From Volutella citrinella (taxonomy: Eukaryota; Ascomycota; Sordariomycetes; Hypocreales; Nectriaceae), in NCBI GenBank assembly GCA_034401135.1, contig JAWZSP010000006.1, forward strand, positions 3,782,001 through 3,846,000: a stretch of 64,000 bases of DNA. The letters run 5' to 3'. A program made the position numbers and the translations under genes. Below the pieces are notes generated by a model. It was not told where the DNA came from, searched no databases, and worked only from the letters and a program-made list of their open reading frames with translations. Below, one piece after another: positions 32,362-43,485 of the stretch; positions within the stretch are counted from its first letter, which is position 1, and each line of letters opens with the position of its first letter.

Positions 32362-33918
32362 ATGAGCGGTGGTAACGATAGATTCCTGTGGAGAAAGACA
32401 TCTCCGGCCACATGGACGCGAGATGTTGACGAAGTGGAGTTGTGGTGGTCCACACATGCCAGGCTACACGACGCCCAGGGCCGGCGGCCATTTGAAATCA
32501 CCGGACATGTTTCGTTGAGCATTGACACGACTGCAGCAGATGCGGCAGATGCCGAGGCCCAAGTTGATGGTGCATTGCGGAAAGCGTGGTGTTCCCTCAG
32601 GCAGGACCATCCAACCATCGCGGCATGGGTTGACTACGACTTCGAGACTGCCAAGTTTTGCAAGACATACCGTGGCGTGGCGAATGATTCTGAGAGAGAG
32701 TCATGGCTGGAATCGAGCTTCAAAAAGGTCAGAGACTTTGATTCGGGTGTTGAGTTTGCCAACTCGGACCCCGTCGCACCAAAGATGCCGACATTGTTCA
32801 TCATTGACCGGTCAGCAACACATGACGGGAATGGGAGCCATAGCGTTAAGCGCGACCTGGTGCTTCGAGCGGCGCATGACACCATTGACGGCACGGGTAC
32901 GCTGCTGCTATTCGGTAACCTGATACGACACGCATCGCAAGCTCTCCTGCAAGGAGCAGAATATCCACTGCCGCCCCTTGACGGGTCCGAGGCTGCGAAC
33001 CTCAGCCCACCATATCGAATTGCTGGCGGGATCCCTGAAGTACCCACACCATACATTCAGCAGAGAATCGAAAGGATGATTGTCGAGCACGTAGAGTTTG
33101 GCCCGGGAGCCGGTCCAGGTCGGTTCCCCAAGCTCACTCTCCCATGGAAGAACAAGAACACTCTGGCCGCAGGCAAGCCCCAGAGGGTCGAAATCCGGAT
33201 ATCAAAGCCAGTAGTTGACAAGCTGCTAGCAGCTTGCAAACGACTAGGCGCGACAGTCACGCATGTATTCCACGCCGCCATCACAATGGTGCTGCGGGAC
33301 CTCCAGGAGAAGCAGGCTGACGAGACGCGGTTCAACTACGTCTTCGATATGATATACAACCTGCGGCCATTTTGTGCTGAACCATACAGCACCGCAACAC
33401 ATGCGGTCGCGGCTTATCATTCCCCAACCAGCAAGGGCGGCAGGGTTGAAATGGTCGTCCCAGCAGTGCAGGCCCCTAGCAAGGGTGCTGAGGAGAGGGC
33501 CGCCGAGTTCTCGGCAGTCCTGTCTCAGGTCCAAGCCGTCTACTTGCACGCGCGAAACGACCCAGACCAAGGACAACTCGGGCCTCATGTCTGGGCCCAG
33601 CACTTGGAACGACTCCCAGCGATTCCGCGAGATCCAAAGCCAGGCCCTGCGCCATTCACTGGTGCAGCGGCGACAATCTCCAGCCTCGGCAACATTGATA
33701 AGCTGATCCCGGCGCAAGTCGGCCCAGTTCATGCTTCCAATCCTTGGGTGACTGGCGATGAGATGTCGAATGCGTACGGGCTGTTTCTGATCACGCATGC
33801 GGGGGAGATGAATCTGGCGGCATCGTATAACTCTGCGTGGCACGACAGGGAGGACGCACTTGGTTTCTTACAACAGTGCCAAAGGACTATCTTTGAGTGT
33901 TTGGACATCCGTGAATAG
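32362..33918 (+). CDS. HxxxD acyltransferase, condensation-domain superfamily (TRI3-like)
   Basis: Single exon, 518 aa from the ATG at 32362; the open frame extends upstream only through a TTG. The N-terminus has the family's RFLWRKTSPATW and DEVELWW blocks. The catalytic HxxxD motif is HDTID (His172 to Asp176) in the segment AAHDTIDGTGTLLLFGNL, where the His acts as general base. Downstream segments (ATVTHVFHAAITMVL and FNYVFDMIYNLRPF) match the second half of the chloramphenicol-acetyltransferase-like fold. The closest family I recognise contains the trichothecene 15-O-acetyltransferase TRI3 and related acyltransferases. Nearby genes include no terpene synthase, P450 or transporter, so a role in a known pathway cannot be argued from context. 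The substrate is unknown. Confidence 0.75.
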   Translation: MSGGNDRFLWRKTSPATWTRDVDEVELWWSTHARLHDAQGRRPFEITGHVSLSIDTTAADAADAEAQVDGALRKAWCSLRQDHPTIAAWVDYDFETAKFCKTYRGVANDSERESWLESSFKKVRDFDSGVEFANSDPVAPKMPTLFIIDRSATHDGNGSHSVKRDLVLRAAHDTIDGTGTLLLFGNLIRHASQALLQGAEYPLPPLDGSEAANLSPPYRIAGGIPEVPTPYIQQRIERMIVEHVEFGPGAGPGRFPKLTLPWKNKNTLAAGKPQRVEIRISKPVVDKLLAACKRLGATVTHVFHAAITMVLRDLQEKQADETRFNYVFDMIYNLRPFCAEPYSTATHAVAAYHSPTSKGGRVEMVVPAVQAPSKGAEERAAEFSAVLSQVQAVYLHARNDPDQGQLGPHVWAQHLERLPAIPRDPKPGPAPFTGAAATISSLGNIDKLIPAQVGPVHASNPWVTGDEMSNAYGLFLITHAGEMNLAASYNSAWHDREDALGFLQQCQRTIFECLDIRE

Positions 33919-34729
33919 AGGAGCTATGTTGTCTAGAGGAGTTCAATCGGACCATTCAAACCAAGAGAATGACCAGTGTGAGGATAGATGGATGAGTTCA
34001 AAGGGACGTGGCTAGTGTCGATGATTGATGTAAAAATTGTGAATGCAGTGAAAGGCACTGAGTCACTGACAATGGTGACTGAGTTGGACCTGATGCTGGC
34101 CGTCGGCGTTCCGGTGCAAGTTGCGATACACCCGAATCTCCGGCGCGGCTCTTGGCTTCCCTCCGGATGTACGACCCCGCGGGATGGGCGATTGATTCCA
34201 ACCAGGTGGAGACGATGTGGAATTACGGCTGCGAGTGTAGTGGAGTGTGGTCAATTGCCTCCCCTCTCGTTGGATAACTCAAAGCCCGTTGATTAGTAAC
34301 ATAACATGCCCAAAGCCACACCTCCAGCACTCCCTAGCCACAAGCCGCTCAAAGACGCAGCGGCGTGGCTTAGCTTCTGAGGGGAGACGCAAGTGGCCCA
34401 AGCTCCTCGCCAAATGACGACACGCCGAACTGGAATTCACAGGCAAAGCTCGGTAATTCCCCCAAATCCGAGCCGGGGCTCCTTGCGTTTGACATCATCA
34501 CCAAAACTTCGCCATTTCAGCCTTCCCCGCCAATTCCGGTACGTTGCCTCTGCCATTTATAATCCAACCCCCATCACTTCCTTCTTGTCCATCCCTCCCG
34601 GGTCTCAATTGACTTGCTCATCTACTCGCGGAACTGATTTGATTCCCTCGTTGCCGCTGCGCATCGTGACCCAAAGCTGACAAACCTGCGTCCCGCCGCG
34701 ATAGCTTCAAGACAGCATCACTAGCTACC
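33919..34729. other. Intergenic / SOD2 promoter region
   Basis: 811 bp without a supported gene; contains the acyltransferase 3' flank and the MnSOD promoter with a TATAAT at 34558-34563. Confidence 0.5.
34558..34563 (+). promoter_or_regulatory. TATA-like box of MnSOD gene
   Basis: TATAAT 172 bp before the ATG at 34730, followed by a CT-rich leader. Confidence 0.4.
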
Positions 34730-35612
34730 ATGTCCGCCATCCTGCGCACCACTCCCGCCCTGCGCGCCGGCCTCCGCGCCCGTGCTGCTAAGCCGCTCGC
34801 CGCCATGGCTTCCACAACTTTTGTCCGTGGCAAGGCCACCCTGCCCGACCTGCAATGTACGCATCTTTCTCTCCCTAGCAGCGCCTTCGGCATTCAATGA
34901 CCGACGGGCTTCTCCTCCTCCTCCTTTCGACGCTGGAGCAATTGCTGACGCCAGTGTCCTATCCTTCTAGACGACTATGGCGCTCTCGAGCCCTACATCT
35001 CCGGTCAGATCATGGAGCTCCACCACTCCAAGCACCACCAGACCTACGTCAACGGCCTCAACGCCGCTGTCGAGGCCATTGCTGAGGCCGAGGCCAAGGG
35101 CGATGCCAAGGCTGTCGCCGCTCAGGCTCCCCTCATCAACTTCCACGGTGGTGGCCACGTTAACCACACCCTCTTCTGGGAGAACCTTGCCCCCAATGGC
35201 AAGGGCGGTGGTGGTGCGCCCGAGGGCAAGCTCCTGGTATGTGCCCCAATCACTGCATAACGCTCATCACAGCCAAAGTGCGCCCTTGACTGACCAATGT
35301 TTCTCTGTCTAGACCGCTATCAACGAAGACTTCGGCTCCTTCGAGACCCTACAGAAGCAGACCAACGCCGCCCTTGCCGGCATCCAGGGCTCCGGCTGGG
35401 CCTGGCTGGTCAAGGACAAGACCTCGGGCACCCTCAGCGTCGTCACCCGCGCCAACCAGGACCCCGTGACCGGCAACCTCGAGCCTCTTCTCGGCATCGA
35501 CGCCTGGGAGCATGCCTACTACCTCCAGTACCAGAACCGCAAGGCTGAGTACTTCAGCGCCATCTGGGACGTCGTCAACTGGAGCACCGTTGCCAAGCGC
35601 TTCGAGCAGTAA
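34730..35612 (+). CDS. SOD2: Mitochondrial manganese superoxide dismutase
   Basis: Three exons: 34730-34856, 34971-35236, 35313-35612; 230 aa. Introns 34857-34970 (114 nt, GTACGC/TAG) and 35237-35312 (76 nt, GTATGT/TAG). The Arg/Ala-rich start ([20 protein letters not shown]) is a mitochondrial presequence. The mature part begins near [20 protein letters not shown]. Metal ligands are visible: His60 in MELHHSKHH, the second His of [11 protein letters not shown], and Asp and His in [10 protein letters not shown]. The GGGH block favours Mn over Fe. It converts superoxide to peroxide and oxygen in the mitochondrial matrix. Confidence 0.96.
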
Positions 35613-35861
35613 GCTCTGCTCACGGAAAAGGCGAGTGTGGCATGGTCGGGGGGGGGGTTCAATAAATGAGGCGTGCCGCGTAATGCACGTGGGCGACGGA
35701 ACTTAGTGTATAGTATTTTGGAGATGCTAAATGAACAACTTCGACAAAGAGACCTGCGACATTCTCTCCTCGCTCGACTAATCCAGCGTGCAACTCTTCA
35801 GAAATGACCTTGTCGCTAGGCCTCACCCTCGGTCCCAGCCACACTGCCTGTTGGCCAAGCC

Positions 35862-37053
35862 CTAGGGGCATTGACACCTGACCAACCCTTGATACGCAGC
35901 CAATTCCCGCGGAAACTGGCTTGCAAATATCTCATCCGCATAATTGAACCAATCGCTGTTGGCTTCGCTTGTCCTTGCCTCGAAGAATTTGACATACTCC
36001 CACCACCCAGGATACTAACCAGAGCAGTCCCATCTCAAGATCCAGCAAATTCTCCCATCTTTGACGATGATGTTTGATGGACTGAGGCTCCCGTGGGTGA
36101 GGAACTTCCCGGAATTCGAATCAAGCTGAGCAATCAAGGACTTCCTCACTGCCATGGGCACAGACGGGTAGAAGGATGAGGCAAGAAGCCCCATGAACTG
36201 TTCATGTGTTGGTGAAACCCGTATGGCGAAGTAGGTGTGTTCGGCATGGTTATCGAAAAGCAAGGTGTAACTCCCTGCGGTGACAGATCCCAAGGTTTGT
36301 TTTTTGCTCTTTCCGAATCCTGAGTGGTTCCTCATACGGTTGATGATCTTTCGGAGCTCACGCGCATAAGCCTTCTTCTGAGCAACAGACAGATCGGCCC
36401 AGATGTCCTCGAGGAGCTCGCCATCAATTGGATAAGGGACATGTTGCGTCGCTGGAGAAAGAGGGAGCGCTTTGGTACCCTCCACTCGCGCCATTTCCTC
36501 ATACAGGTGCAGCCCAGCATGGGAAATCCGAAGGTTGAGAACTTTCTCCTTCTTCGTAGGGCCTCTGAGAACGAGCTGCAGGGTTCGGTGTTGGAGGAGA
36601 GACTCGAGATATCTCGTTTGTTCATTTGCGGTAGGTGCTGCAAGCGGCATTGGGTTAGACGGCGCGAAGAGCAGCAGGAATATTGGTATCCTTACACGGT
36701 CCTATGGCTGGGAACTCTGGAGCTAGTTTTCTCCTTGTTCTCTTGGAAACTGGCTCATGGAAGGTGTCACTAGGGCGTTTCATGGCCGTGGCAATCAATT
36801 CCTCGAGTGCAGCATCATGGGCATCCACCTGCGCGCTGTCCCTTTCTCGAGGAAGGCAGTTTTCTTGCCCGCGGGCAGGTGGAACACCCACCGGAGCGCA
36901 GTTTGCACCCGTTCTGACTGGTGGAGGAGGAGGGGTATCCTCAATCTTGATCACCACCGGCCCCTGAGCCTGCTCCCTGGCGACATCCAAAAGCATCCGT
37001 GCCCGCTCAGGGTTCATCGTCTCAACGAACTCTTTAGGTGGGATGACGTCCAT
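35862..37053 (-). pseudogene. APH/choline-kinase-like protein with premature in-frame TAG (probable pseudogene)
   Basis: Exon 1 is 37053-36696. Intron 36638-36695 (58 nt) has a GTAAGG donor, a CTAAC branch site and a CAG acceptor. Exon 2 begins at 36637 and reaches a TAG at 36017-36015, giving 326 aa. The same frame stays open for another 50 codons, to a TAG at 35864-35862, and that stretch encodes the expected end of the family (PGWWEYVKFFEA, then DEIFASQFPRELAAYQGL). The kinase-like catalytic loop reads HGSLSPSNI (His301, Ser303) where HGD is usual, and the metal-binding block reads LRWD (Arg321) where LDWD is usual. Three changes at important places suggest loss of function. The N-terminal 110 residues are family-unspecific and Pro/Lys-rich. 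Expression of a shortened non-catalytic protein cannot be ruled out. Confidence 0.78.
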
Positions 37054-37635
37054 CACGGCAGAGGTGGTATCAAACCAGTGCTATGCCAGATGGAAAAAAG
37101 TCTGATGAAACCAGAGGAAGAAGCTAGGAAGTGAGTCTGGTCGGCGAATCGCGCATAGTAACCTTGGCGGTCTTTTGATGCTGAAGGAGAACATGGATGG
37201 TGAGAGATTCAGGTCGGAGGTGGGGCAAGATCGGTCTTATCCTCTCGGTCGTTCTCTTGGAGCAGCTGGCAGGTGCGAGCAGCTGGCAAGTCCCATGGGC
37301 AGTGACCCCCATCTCTAGTCCCTCCGCCGAACCTCCCCAGGCAAGTACCCAAGGTACTTGGTACCACACGAGACAGAGCCTGTCATTCACAGGTGGCGAA
37401 TGAGGTCGGCAAGCAAGATACAACAGCAATAGCATCAATTATTGAGCGGAAATGTGACAGAAACATCAAGCATAGCTACGCAAGTCATTCGAAATGAGTC
37501 ATGAACCAATCATCACCCCAAGCCTTCTACTAACCCTTGCAGCCAAACTTCCGAAAGTAACGAACCGTGTCTCATCTCTATCCAAAACGTCTACCTCTTC
37601 CAAGCCAGTTATCGAGCATCAACAGTCGAGAAAGT
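37054..37635. other. Intergenic (582 bp) between two minus-strand genes
   Basis: Contains the 3' flank of the trehalose phosphorylase gene and the upstream region of the APH-like pseudogene. No gene or clear core promoter element is seen. Confidence 0.5.
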
Positions 37636-40081
37636 CTACTCAGACCTCTGTGTATAGTGTCGGGGCAAGCGGTTCTCACCCTCAGTGTAGGGGAAGCCTG
37701 CCTCCTCACGGGCCATATCGTTGACCCACTTCTCCTCACCCTTGAGGCCGACCTTGGTGCCCAGCTCGACGTACTTCGCGGCGAGGTAGAACCAGCCGAG
37801 AGCATTGCCGACGGTGCCGACTTCATCACTGACACCAGTCTTAGCCTCGTAGCTCATCTTAGCATGCAACTCCTCATCCGAAAAGAGAGAGATGAGGTGC
37901 TCTGCCACAGTCTTGTAGTCACCAGGGGTAACAAGGAATCCGTTGACCTTGTCCTTGACCTGGAGCGGGATACCACCCTCATTGGAGACAATGACAGGCA
38001 CACCGGCGTGGAGGGCCTCGGAGACCTTGATCTCAAACCCTTCACGAGTCGACATCTGAAGGATGACATGGGCGTTGGCAATAACCATGTTCAGCAGCTG
38101 GTCGTTGGGATCGAGACGCATGACACTGACGTCGGAGATGAGATCAGGGTAGTGCTCCTCGAGCTGAGCCATGGTCTGGTCAAAGATGATGGTACCATCA
38201 GGGTCGTCCACGGAGCCGTTTCCGCACCTAATCATATTAGCTGATGTAACGAGAATACTAGGTTTGGATTGACCTACACTACGAGCTGAGGGATGTCGGT
38301 GATACCAGCGCCTTCGCATTGGCGGCGGAACTCGGCGTACGAGTCGATGACAGTGGGGATTCCCTTGGCGGGGTCGAATCGAGCGACCTGGGCAATGTAC
38401 TTGCGCTTGGGCCAAGCCAATGGCGTCCTATTAATGGTTAATAATGAATCAAGGGTTCGGAAGCTCAATGGCATACATTCGCTGTGTGAAGCACTGCTGG
38501 TTGTAGATGGAGCCGTAGTAGCCAGTGTCCCACTTGTTCATGGGCTTGTTGAGGCCATCAAGCCAGTCGGTGGTGGCGGGGAAGTAAACAACCTTCTCGC
38601 GGGGCACAGTGTGTGGCACAAACTTGGGAATGGGGTGGCTGATGAACAAGTCGGCGCCCTGGATCTTGCTCCACAGGAAGCTCCAGATGTCGTTCTGGGG
38701 AGAACCCTCTTCGGCCACAAGGTCGGTGCGGATCTGAATGTGGGATCGGTACAGCACCGGTCGGTCGGGCGTGAGCTTCTTGATCAGGGGGATAAGGCCA
38801 GGCATTTGAGGGTCGTCAATCTAGACTTCATGTTAGCTCTGTGCCAACATCAACTCGGCGTTAGTGGTATACTAACAAAGATGACATCAGCACCACCCTC
38901 CTCGGGAGGTCGCAGGGGTCCACCCTCGCAGAGCCAGTATCGGTTGGCATTGTCCTCAATCCAGTCGGTGATGGCGGCCTTCTCTTCGGTAGAGATGCGC
39001 TGGTCGGGGTGGCTGACGCCCTGAAGAATGTTGTGCACATTCTTGGTGATACGGAAAACGCCGGGGCGGGGCTTGGGAACTGTTTGACATGTTTGTTAGC
39101 ATTGCATTCTTCCTCTTGATATCGGCTTCGGTCTCCATAACTTACCATACCAAGTGACCTCGACACCCAAGAGACGAGACAGGCGGACGAGAGCGTGGCG
39201 CATCAGAGCAACACCGCCTCCCTGGGGAGTGGCGCTGAAGAAGGCAATCTTCGTCTTCTTCTCGCGCAGTTTGTCGGCGTAGAGCTTCATGGTGTTCCAA
39301 GTTGCGGGGCTGCAGGTATCTTTGTGGTTCTGAAGAGTGGTAAGGTGGACGCGGAATCCAGCATCAGTCTGGACAACACCACCATAGCCGACTTGGAGCA
39401 GGGGCACAAGAGATGGGCCAAAGTTTCTTGAGGTAGCCATTCGAGTCAGTGTGCCGGAATTTAGACATGGGGGGCTTGAAGCACGCTTACAGGATACACT
39501 TTCGCACCATCGAATCGGCCTGCTCATCAATGCGCTTGGCATCCCAGAAGTTGGGGCCCTTCTGGTCAGAGTCGGGTCGCAGAACCACGGGAATGATATC
39601 GAGCTCAAGCCAGAGACGAGAGCAAAGGTTGGGGCTCATGTACTTGAGCGAAGTGGGGAGACCACAACCGATGAACTTGACAAAGTTCTCATGCTCATAG
39701 CTCTCGGCCTCGGAGATGATGTGATCAGCGATGAGGTCCCTGCCCTCTCGCATATCCTCCTCGAGAGTGATGTGCTTGACGGAGAAATCGATGAGGTAGA
39801 CGGTATCGTGGATAGCTAGTGAAACAACGACAGTGTGGTCATCGACAAAGGCAGCTGAGATACCGAGGAACAGGGTCTATTCAGATCAGTATCATCTCCA
39901 ATCCGCAACATTGAGCTGTGCTCTGCTTGAAAGCAGACGCAGCTCTGTGTGTAATTCCCTTTGGTGTGCGTACCGTGAGATTGGCGCCAATTTGGCCTTC
40001 CTTCTCAACAATGAGACTCTGCTGCCTCTTGCGGTGCGACGAGGCGCCCGTGGAGAACTTTCGAGTGGGGTTCGAAGTCAT
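37636..40081 (-). CDS. ccg-9: Trehalose phosphorylase/synthase, GT4 family (clock-controlled gene 9 type)
   Basis: Seven exons: 40081-39974, 39876-39491, 39426-39146, 39079-38877, 38820-38477, 38427-38278, 38227-37636; 687 aa. Six introns of 97, 64, 66, 56, 49 and 50 nt, all GT-AG and frame-consistent. The N-terminal Rossmann half includes RKCILNFGPSLVPLLQVGYG and FFSATPQGGGVALMRHALV. The C-terminal GT-B half includes KYIAQVARFDPAKGI (donor-binding region) and TREGFEIKVSEALHAGVPVI, the E-x7-E signature of GT4 enzymes. Family role: reversible phosphorolysis or synthesis of trehalose in the cytosol, tied to stress tolerance and conidiation; the Neurospora relative is clock-controlled gene 9. 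The N-terminal residues are Ser/Arg-rich with no targeting signal. Confidence 0.92.
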
Positions 40082-43000
40082 GATGGCAATTGGTAGACTT
40101 CAGCTTGACAGATGAATTGGTGCAAACGTACGGAACGAAACACACAAGTCTCGACGTAAAAGATGACAATGGATATGCTCAAGAATTCCAGGAAATGTCG
40201 GAGGGAAAGGCTCAAGTTATACCTCATGAGACCCCCCCAGCTCCAAGCTTGAAGGCGGTAAGCAACGGGATCAAGGGCGACAAGTGGAGCTTTAGTTGCC
40301 TGTCAAGACCCCCCCGTGTAAGAAAAGAGCAGGATGGGGGTACTGAGAGGGGTGTGCTAGGGGGCCGGTGAGAAAACGGCAATGGCTGAGCAAAGCAATT
40401 GACAACAGATGGAAGCAGATGATCCCAGATTGCCTCCCTTGGCAGCCCCGTCCACGCGGGCCTCGCTGCAGAGAAGAGCAGGGTGGGCTGGGAGCGACAA
40501 GCTAGGACAGGGGTGCCGGCGTGGGGTTGGGAGCGCAGTGACGAGGTGAGCAGACGATGATGCCTCGGGGTGAGGAGAGGAATGGCGTGCCAACGACGGC
40601 GAAACTGCTGAAGAACGGTCACGTTGAGCGGTGTATGGCCAACAGACCGTATTGCCGGGGTGGCTCGGGGATCACAGCTCAGGCCCCCGGAACCAGGACG
40701 AGCCAGGACAACGGATAGGGTTGCGTGGGATGGCAACTGCTGATGCTCGGATGGTGTTGTATTCGGGGGTCACTGTTTGTTTACTTGCTGCAGCTTTGCT
40801 TGGCGGCGGAAGGTGGCTGTTTGGCAAATATTGAGAATTAGGCTCTAGCGCATTTCGAGGCGCATCAGATCATTGAAGCAAGGCTGATGACGTCTAAGAA
40901 TTGCAGCACGTCGAAGCGTGGCCTGATATGCGTGGTGAGATGACGATCTAGGGGTGAAACGAGCAATGAGAGCCGTGGTTTGGGGGGGCTTAGGCACACT
41001 GCGACGCTGGACAGTGCTGCATGTAGAGGGCAGGTAGGTCACGAAATGTGAGAGCATACGACAGCGTGCTGGTGCCGCAGACCTGCTTGATGCAGGGTCT
41101 CTACAGCCACGGTTCCCCGGTGATACAAAGATTGGCGAAAGAAAAAAGACGAGAGAAGGTAGTACTGGAAGCATGCGAGCCTGTCTTGTGGCCGCCGGTT
41201 TCATTTTTAACAGGAGTACCAACTCTCCCACTTTTGGACTGTCAACGTCATCGAACAACAGGTGGGCTGGAGGCAAGAGGTGCTGTGTGCCAACGCCCAT
41301 AAGCCGCCAAGCAAAGGCAGGAGCAACTAAAACGGCAAGACGCGGGTACTTGGAAGGGGCAATGGCTGGCAACAGAGGGGGTTTAAGTTTGGCAGTGGCA
41401 ACGTTAATTGGCAGTGGCAGCACCGGAGGCAGCTGCCACAACTGAATCTGATCAGGTGCACGCCTGGCAGACGCCCGCTCGATGGGCAAGGAATGAGGAG
41501 TCATGAGGGACGCGAGCTGGGGTTGGTTGCCCTGCGCTGGGCTCTGCCACCATGCACACCTACCTGCCACGCCTGCGCATTGCATTTAGGGCGACGTCGC
41601 CTTGACTGCCGGCGGACAGCACCCACCCCTTCCCTCGCCCAGGCCAGCTTTGTTCTCGTTCGATGGCTGCTCGTATTTTCCGAGCTGTGACACAGACAAA
41701 TTCTCCGCCGTGACCAGAGCCGACAGACAGCATGTCTACAGTCTCTGCAACAATACCAACCATCGACCTTTGCACCAGCTCCAATCATTCCCGCCACGAA
41801 CCAGACCCCCGCGACCTGTACCGCCCACCTTACCTTCAAGGGATAGCGTCCGCTGTCCGCTGTCCGGGTCCCACGGCCGCGGCCCCAATCCGCAATCCGC
41901 AATCCGCAATCCACGGGGGGCGCACGGGGATCCCAGGGGTTATAGCGACATGACAATCCTTGGAGGGGCCGTCCGGGGGAGGGGTTTCCGGTCGCGCTAG
42001 CAGGCCATGAGGGGGATCAGCCATTCGGTACCTGCCCATCCACAATCATGCCTACGTCCATGTGGGAAAGGCGGTTGCCAAACATCATCATGAGTACCCG
42101 GGCGAAAAGATGCTGTCATATCCATAGAGGCTGCAGGAAGAGCTGCACCGGGACGGTCGGCATCAAGGGCAAGCATATGCATCGATTACTGAGCTGCCTG
42201 CACTTTCCTGCACCCCGCCCCAGCAGGTTGACCGACTGCGTCCCCGCGAATCAAACTCGGCCCATCCTCCAGCTCCTCAATTCCGAACATGAATCTCGGC
42301 TCAGGGATTCTCCTTAAAGGGGCCCATGACGAAGACATCAAGGCCACGCGCTCCTGTTGAAAACACCTACCATCAGTCGAGGCTCATCTCTGAGCCTCGC
42401 CGCGGAACGAACACATGGCCTCCAAATCGACCTTTCCTCCATCCGTTGCCCGGCACACGCCTCGACATTGGAAACCAAATCATCGCCCGGAGGTCGGTAC
42501 GTATATCGTTTCGTGCCACACCCTACACCTTGTCGACCCAGTCAGCTGGACCTACTCCTTGGCTTCAGGGCCGAAAGTCATACGATGGCCAGCAAGACAC
42601 ATGCAACTCACCGAATCACCTTGTCACCGCCTTGAAATCGCCCCTTCACCTCGGCCTTATCCTCGACAAATTCGACTGACCGAGGAGAGGCAACAATTGG
42701 CGGTAAGACTTGTGGTGATGGCAGCTTCCTCCAATCAAGTCGACCACAGCTCAACCATGGAGGTTGAGAATCACCAGCTATGGCCATTCAGCCTCAAAAT
42801 GCACGTACTCACACATGATAGTCGAGCCATTTTCATGTGCTAAATCCAGCACTTGATGGCTGCTATCGCTATGATCGACTATGGAGACACAGTAGCGCCA
42901 CCGCCATCCGTGGGGCCGCGATGGCGGACCAGGGTGGACACCACGATCGGGCCCACGCCAAAGAACCAGCTCACCATTTCAAAAACACTCCTGCGGTTGC

Positions 43001-43485
43001 TACACGCGACTTCTCACACAATTGAGCACGGCTGCCACGATGAAAGACATTGCTGCTGTTATGGCTCATAGCAAACCGTTACAAAGCGCATCACCTTCCA
43101 ACCGGAAGCAATGATGCCATTGGCGTTGTGGTTGAGTTGAAGCGGAAAACCCGTTCCCGAAAACCCCACGAAACAACTCATACAATCCTGATGGCGGTCA
43201 TTTTTTGCGTCGGCAGCATTTTGCTTCATTCTTTGTTGCCCAGAGATGGTTTCGTCCTGGTACCAGCGGTGCATCAGATAACCACATGGAGCCTTGTTGA
43301 CGGAAGACCCATCGCTTATCAATCTATGAGCAGAACACACCCTAGTCCGCTGTCGGCCTGATCGGTCCGCAGAGCTGACGACGCTTGGAACTACCAGAGC
43401 CCACCTGGGTCATTACATTACGCGGCAACTCAGCGATGCGATCTCAACTTTAGCTCTCTCCTTTTGTTGCGCACTTGTTGCAAAA
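40082..43485. other. Intergenic between divergent genes (3.4 kb)
   Basis: Lies between the divergent starts of trehalose phosphorylase (minus) and the secreted protein (plus). There are overlapping random-looking frames only. A 7-bp direct repeat (AATCCGC, three and a half copies) sits at 41887-41912. No transposon or RNA gene is seen. Confidence 0.5.
41887..41912. repeat. 7-bp tandem microrepeat (AATCCGC)n
   Basis: Three full units plus a partial fourth. Confidence 0.8.

Noticed and set aside
36015..36017. Programmed read-through of the TAG in the APH-like gene
   Set aside because: The following bases (TAT) do not match the CTA-type read-through context, and the catalytic residues are also changed, so simple decay is the better explanation.
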